Position numbers and translations under genes: made by a program. Positions 5,038 to 7,579 of a stretch of DNA of 7,579 nucleotides are shown piece after piece. Position 1 is the stretch's first letter. Every line of letters begins with the position of its first letter. The stretch is taken from positions 1 to 7,579 of the forward strand of contig CAYXSV010000014.1 in the NCBI GenBank assembly GCA_964468355.1. The letters run 5' to 3'. The DNA is from CAYSLZ01 sp964468355 (GTDB lineage: Bacteria; Patescibacteriota; Microgenomatia; UBA12405; JAHJSD01). The notes below the pieces were generated by a model, which was given only the letters and a program-made list of their open reading frames with translations, had not been told where the DNA came from and ran no database searches.

Positions 5038-6045
5038 TTAACTACTTTTTAAGGTTTGCTTATATAGGTCTAAATTTTCTAGCGCTGATGCTGTTCCTTT
5101 AACTACGGAAAGCATTGGTTCTTCTACCCGGTGAACTGCAACATTAAGCTGATTTGACAGGTATTCATCCAATCCATGAAGCAGTGACGTTCCGCCAGAG
5201 AGAACTATTCCTTTGTCAACAATATCTGATACAAGCTCCGGAGGCGTGTGCTCCAAAACGCCTCGGAGAGTTGTTAATATTTGGTCAAGCGGCTGTTTTA
5301 TCGCCTCTCTTATCTCCTCATTAGTAACTGATTGGCTTTTCGGCAATCCGTAAACAGTATCTCGACCTTTTACAACTTTTGTCTTGATTTTTTTTAATTC
5401 TACCGCCGAACCCAATTCAATTTTTATCGCCTCTGCAGTTTGGTCACCAATCAATAAGTTATATTTCTTTTTTAAATAATCGGTAATTGCATCGTCAATT
5501 TTATTTCCGGCAATCCGGACACTTTTGTGAGTTACCACTCCACCCAATGAAATTACCGCCGCTTCGGTTGACCCGCCGCCCATATCAACTATCATATTGC
5601 CGGACGGCTCGGCAACCGGTATTTTTGCTCCAATTGCCGCCGCTAACGGCTCGTCAATTAAATGAACCACTCGTGCTCCTGCTGATTTAGTCGCTTCAAT
5701 TACCGCTCGTTGTTCAACCTGGGTAACACCGGCGGGAACACAAATCATAATCTCCGGTTTAATAAAAAACATTTTACCGCAGGTTTCTTGTATAAAATAA
5801 CGAAGTAATGACTGCGTAATTTCGTAATCAGCAATTACTCCATCCTGCATCGGCTGGCAGGCAGTTATAAATTCCGGCGTTCTGCCAAGCATTTTTTTTG
5901 CCTGATGGCCGACAGCCAACACTTTCTGGTCTTCAACTGAAACGGCAACCACTGTCGGTTCGTTTAAAACAATGCCTTTGCCAATTTCCCAAACCAGTGA
6001 GTTAGCGGTTCCTAAATCAATTCCTAATTTTTTATATATTGCCAT
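5038..6045 (-). CDS. mreB: MreB-like actin-family rod-shape determining protein
   Basis: A 335-residue bacterial actin that polymerises with ATP at the inner membrane and directs lateral wall synthesis. The actin-fold signatures are all present: phosphate-1 loop GIDLGTANS (8-16), LNEPTVVA (27-34), AVGHQAKKMLGRTP (44-57), DGVIADYEIT (68-77), CVPAGVTQVEQRAV (102-115), HLIDEPLAAAIGA (128-140), phosphate-2 DMGGGSTEAAVISLGG (154-169), KKYNLLIGDQTAEAIKIELGSA (193-214) and the adenosine motif GIVLSGGTSLLHG (279-291). The length is typical. HLIDEP has Asp where most MreB have Glu; the next Glu (E132) is kept. The gene stands alone, without mreC or mreD beside it, and is divergent from the PEGA-protein gene. 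The start is the ATG directly before the conserved first strand; there is no Shine-Dalgarno. Very little doubt about the family. Confidence 0.95.
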   Translation of the reverse strand: MAIYKKLGIDLGTANSLVWEIGKGIVLNEPTVVAVSVEDQKVLAVGHQAKKMLGRTPEFITACQPMQDGVIADYEITQSLLRYFIQETCGKMFFIKPEIMICVPAGVTQVEQRAVIEATKSAGARVVHLIDEPLAAAIGAKIPVAEPSGNMIVDMGGGSTEAAVISLGGVVTHKSVRIAGNKIDDAITDYLKKKYNLLIGDQTAEAIKIELGSAVELKKIKTKVVKGRDTVYGLPKSQSVTNEEIREAIKQPLDQILTTLRGVLEHTPPELVSDIVDKGIVLSGGTSLLHGLDEYLSNQLNVAVHRVEEPMLSVVKGTASALENLDLYKQTLKSS

Positions 6046-6092
6046 AGTTTAAAAATGAGTTTATTAGTAATGCTTTGTACTATTTTTTACAC

Positions 6093-6098
6093 ATTATG
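6093..6098 (-). promoter_or_regulatory. Possible -10 box of mreB
   Basis: CATAAT on the minus strand (6098-6093) matches the -10 consensus at 5 of 6 bases and lies 47 nt before the mreB ATG. No -35 is visible. The leader would be about 40 nt, similar in length to that of the Lcl_C-domain gene, and also has no Shine-Dalgarno. Weak call. Confidence 0.25.
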
Positions 6099-6128
6099 AT
6101 AGGCCTTTAAAAAATTATACCACAGATA

Positions 6129-6208
6129 ACAATTTACAATTTTACATTTAAGCATTTAACATTTTTGCTAATAACTGCTCACTATTTAGTGTTTACTAAT
6201 AACTCTAT
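6129..6208. repeat. Heptamer/octamer arrays between mreB and the PEGA gene
   Basis: 6129-6166 reads as units ACAATTT, ACAATTTT, ACATTTA, AGCATTTA, ACATTTTT (7 or 8 bases). 6167-6208 continues as six 7-base units: GCTAATA, ACTGCTC, ACTATTT, AGTGTTT, ACTAATA, ACTCTAT. Together they fill about 80 bp of the divergent 183-bp gap and stop at the PEGA gene promoter. Unit similarity is clear in the first half and looser in the second. Confidence 0.5.
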
Positions 6209-6211
6209 TCC

Positions 6212-6220
6212 TGATATTAT
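6212..6220 (+). promoter_or_regulatory. Extended -10 promoter of the PEGA-protein gene
   Basis: TG (6212-6213), one base, TATTAT (6215-6220): the same extended -10 as at the dehydrogenase gene. Eight nt separate it from the ATG at 6229. No Shine-Dalgarno fits in this space, so the mRNA is likely near-leaderless. Confidence 0.5.
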
Positions 6221-6228
6221 AAATAACA

Positions 6229-7479
6229 ATGGACAATAAAGGGACATGGAAAGCTGTTTTGCTAATTTCAACTATATTAATAGTAGTCGGGGCTTTAACT
6301 TATGTTGTAAGCTTATTTATTCGGGGTTACCGTCCGGATTTACAAAAACCGGGATTGGGTTTTATGCCTACCGGGTTGCTAGTTGCTAATTCCGACCCAA
6401 AAGGCGCTTCGGTATATATCGATGAAAAGTTAGCAACAGCAACTGACGATACACTTAACTTACCACCGGAAACTTATCACATAAGAATCAAAAAAGACGG
6501 TTACCTTCCTTGGGAAAAAACCTTGTTAATTAAAAAAGAAGTTGTTACTCAAGCTAATGCTACCCTATTTAAGTCGACACCTGATTTATCACCGCTTACC
6601 AACACCGGAGCAATAAACCCAACTGTTTCCCCTGATGGAACTAAAATAGTTTACGGGGTTGACCAGGCATCAAAACCGAAAAATAACGGCATTTGGCTTT
6701 TAGACCTATCAACTAGCATGCCTTTAACCAGATCAAATACAAGACAGTTGACCGATTTTTACCAAAACATTAATTGGGAAAATTCAGAATTTCAATGGGG
6801 ACCGGATAACAAAAGTGTCCTTTTAATAGAACGCACCGGAATCGGGACCGACACAGAAACTGAATTAGAAGAAGAAAAAAATATCAATCAGGCGTTTTTA
6901 ATTGATGCTACCCGGTTTACAGCTAGTGGTGACTTAAATGACGCCGGTTTTAGAATTGACCTTATTTTTGAAGAATGGGAACAAGAAGTTCAAACTGACC
7001 TAGAAATGAATTTAATTAAACTACCTGAAGAACTTAAAAACATTGCCACCGCTTCAGCTCAAAATATTAGTTTTTCGCCTGACGATGAAAAAATATTTTA
7101 TTTAGCAACCGATTCGGCAAAAATTCCGGAAAATCTGCTTCCCCATCCTCCGGCTAGATCTTCTCAACCAGAAGAAAGGGAAATTAAGCCCGGAAATATC
7201 TATGTTTATGATTTAAAAGAAGACACTAATTTTAAAATTGGCAGTGAAGAAGAGCTGTCTAAACTTGGCTGGTTGACTTCTAGTCATCTTATTTACATTG
7301 ATGAGGAAAATTTAGAAGTAAAAGTTGTTGAATATGACGCCACAAACCGCCAAACTATTTATTCCGGTCCATTTGTAAACAGTTATGTTTTTCCTTCTCC
7401 ATCCGGGAAAAGCTTAATTAGTTTAACTTCACTACGTCCGAACTCCCCGGGCAACTTATATGAAATAAAAGTAAGGTAA
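6229..7479 (+). CDS. Membrane-anchored PEGA-domain protein with C-terminal beta-propeller-like region
   Basis: A 416-residue protein, single-pass with the bulk outside the membrane. Residues 8-30 are a hydrophobic anchor after a short N-terminus. Residues about 47-114 form a PEGA domain: PTGLLVANSDPKGASVYID, then LPPETYHIRIKKDGYLPWE. Residues about 120-416 carry repeated blade-like units with the WD40/TolB-style signature: NPTVSPDGTKIVYG (130-143) with IWLLDL; FQWGPDNKSVLLIE (188-201); ISFSPDDEKIFYLA (280-293) with IYVYDL; YVFPSPSGKSLISLT (386-400). A Glu-rich stretch (about 209-217) and a Pro-rich loop (about 303-316) interrupt the blades. PEGA domains are small surface beta domains; this PEGA-plus-propeller layout is one I associate with Microgenomates. 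Function is unknown; cell-surface binding or envelope sensing is a guess. It is divergent from mreB and followed after 18 nt by a tRNA gene. Confidence 0.85.
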   Translation: MDNKGTWKAVLLISTILIVVGALTYVVSLFIRGYRPDLQKPGLGFMPTGLLVANSDPKGASVYIDEKLATATDDTLNLPPETYHIRIKKDGYLPWEKTLLIKKEVVTQANATLFKSTPDLSPLTNTGAINPTVSPDGTKIVYGVDQASKPKNNGIWLLDLSTSMPLTRSNTRQLTDFYQNINWENSEFQWGPDNKSVLLIERTGIGTDTETELEEEKNINQAFLIDATRFTASGDLNDAGFRIDLIFEEWEQEVQTDLEMNLIKLPEELKNIATASAQNISFSPDDEKIFYLATDSAKIPENLLPHPPARSSQPEEREIKPGNIYVYDLKEDTNFKIGSEEELSKLGWLTSSHLIYIDEENLEVKVVEYDATNRQTIYSGPFVNSYVFPSPSGKSLISLTSLRPNSPGNLYEIKVR

Positions 7480-7488
7480 TGGTAAAAT
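7480..7488 (+). promoter_or_regulatory. Extended -10 promoter of tRNA-Arg
   Basis: TG (7480-7481), one base, TAAAAT (7483-7488). It begins at the base after the PEGA gene's TAA and ends 9 nt before the mature tRNA 5' end, so transcription would begin nearly at the tRNA itself. No -35 hexamer is evident within the upstream coding sequence. Confidence 0.45.
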
Positions 7489-7497
7489 ACCTTTATT

Positions 7498-7571
7498 GTC
7501 CTCGTAGCTCAGTTGGATAGAGCGCCTGCCTTCTAAGCAGGAGGTCGAGGGTTCGAATCCTTCCGGGGACA
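7498..7571 (+). tRNA. tRNA-Arg, anticodon TCT
   Basis: A full cloverleaf folds by eye. Acceptor stem GTCCTCG (7498-7504) pairs with CGGGGAC (7564-7570), including one G-U. D stem GCTC/GAGC (7507-7510, 7520-7523). Anticodon stem CCTGC/GCAGG (7525-7529, 7537-7541) with loop CTTCTAA, anticodon TCT at 7532-7534, reading AGA. T stem GAGGG/CCTTC (7547-7551, 7559-7563) with one G-U and loop TTCGAAT. The discriminator is A7571. The next bases are CGC, so CCA is not encoded and must be added enzymatically. Confidence 0.97.
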
Positions 7572-7579
7572 CGCATGTA

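Noticed and set aside
5487..5690. Plus-strand open frame opposite mreB
   Set aside because: Antisense shadow of highly conserved MreB sequence.
7498..7579. tRNA-Arg as an attachment site of an integrated element
   Set aside because: Only 8 bases follow the tRNA; no integrase, repeat of the tRNA 3' end or foreign genes are visible.
1..7579. Recoded TGA (SR1/Gracilibacteria code), CRISPR array or insertion sequence
   Set aside because: No in-frame TGA inside any gene, no spaced direct repeats of CRISPR type, and no transposase-like frame or terminal inverted repeats around one.

Overview
The window looks like a piece of a Patescibacteria/CPR chromosome, most plausibly from Microgenomates. The main pointers are: a membrane-anchored PEGA plus beta-propeller protein; a secreted modular protein with a 'YP(I/V)xIDPT' linker, a beta domain of the 'DDWVV...NWxC...YAYN' type and a C-terminal Lcl_C/DUF1566 domain; a single-domain MerR-like regulator with the 'LLTPKEVAKILRVS' helix-turn-helix; short AT-rich intergenic gaps; weak or absent Shine-Dalgarno sequences; and a tRNA without an encoded CCA. 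TGA acts as a stop and no gene has an in-frame TGA, so the recoded SR1/Gracilibacteria code is not in use. The lineage call is inference from protein style.

Layout: (1) 1-2008, minus strand: a long gene for an exported Cys-rich Lcl_C-domain protein. It is open across its whole visible length and cut by the window edge. (2) 2160-3140, plus: a D-2-hydroxyacid dehydrogenase, divergent from gene 1 across a 151-bp promoter region. (3) 3141-3275: a convergent gap holding two hairpin repeats, one of which supplies the dehydrogenase's stop codon. (4) Three minus-strand genes: an actin-like MreB (5038-6045), a family-2 glycosyltransferase (3590-4525) and a small MerR-type DNA-binding protein (3276-3506). 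A 509-bp AT-rich gap separates mreB from the glycosyltransferase gene. (5) 6229-7479, plus: the PEGA/propeller protein, divergent from mreB. (6) 7498-7571, plus: tRNA-Arg(TCT), 18 nt after that gene's stop.

The protein genes fit a loose cell-surface theme: MreB for shape or wall growth, a membrane-associated glycosyltransferase for envelope sugars, an anchored PEGA protein facing outward and a secreted adhesin-like protein. No operon is tightly packed, and nearly every gene seems to have its own promoter.

The unexpected signals are in the small-scale DNA structure. A perfect 28-bp palindrome sits in frame inside the glycosyltransferase gene, like a Rickettsia palindromic element. Degenerate heptanucleotide tandem arrays occupy most of the larger gaps between genes. 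TATTAT-type -10 hexamers lie only 8-10 nt before several start codons, suggesting near-leaderless mRNAs. A TTATCAAA motif recurs upstream of both the MerR-like gene and the glycosyltransferase gene. I see no CRISPR array, insertion sequence, phage module or obvious defence system.
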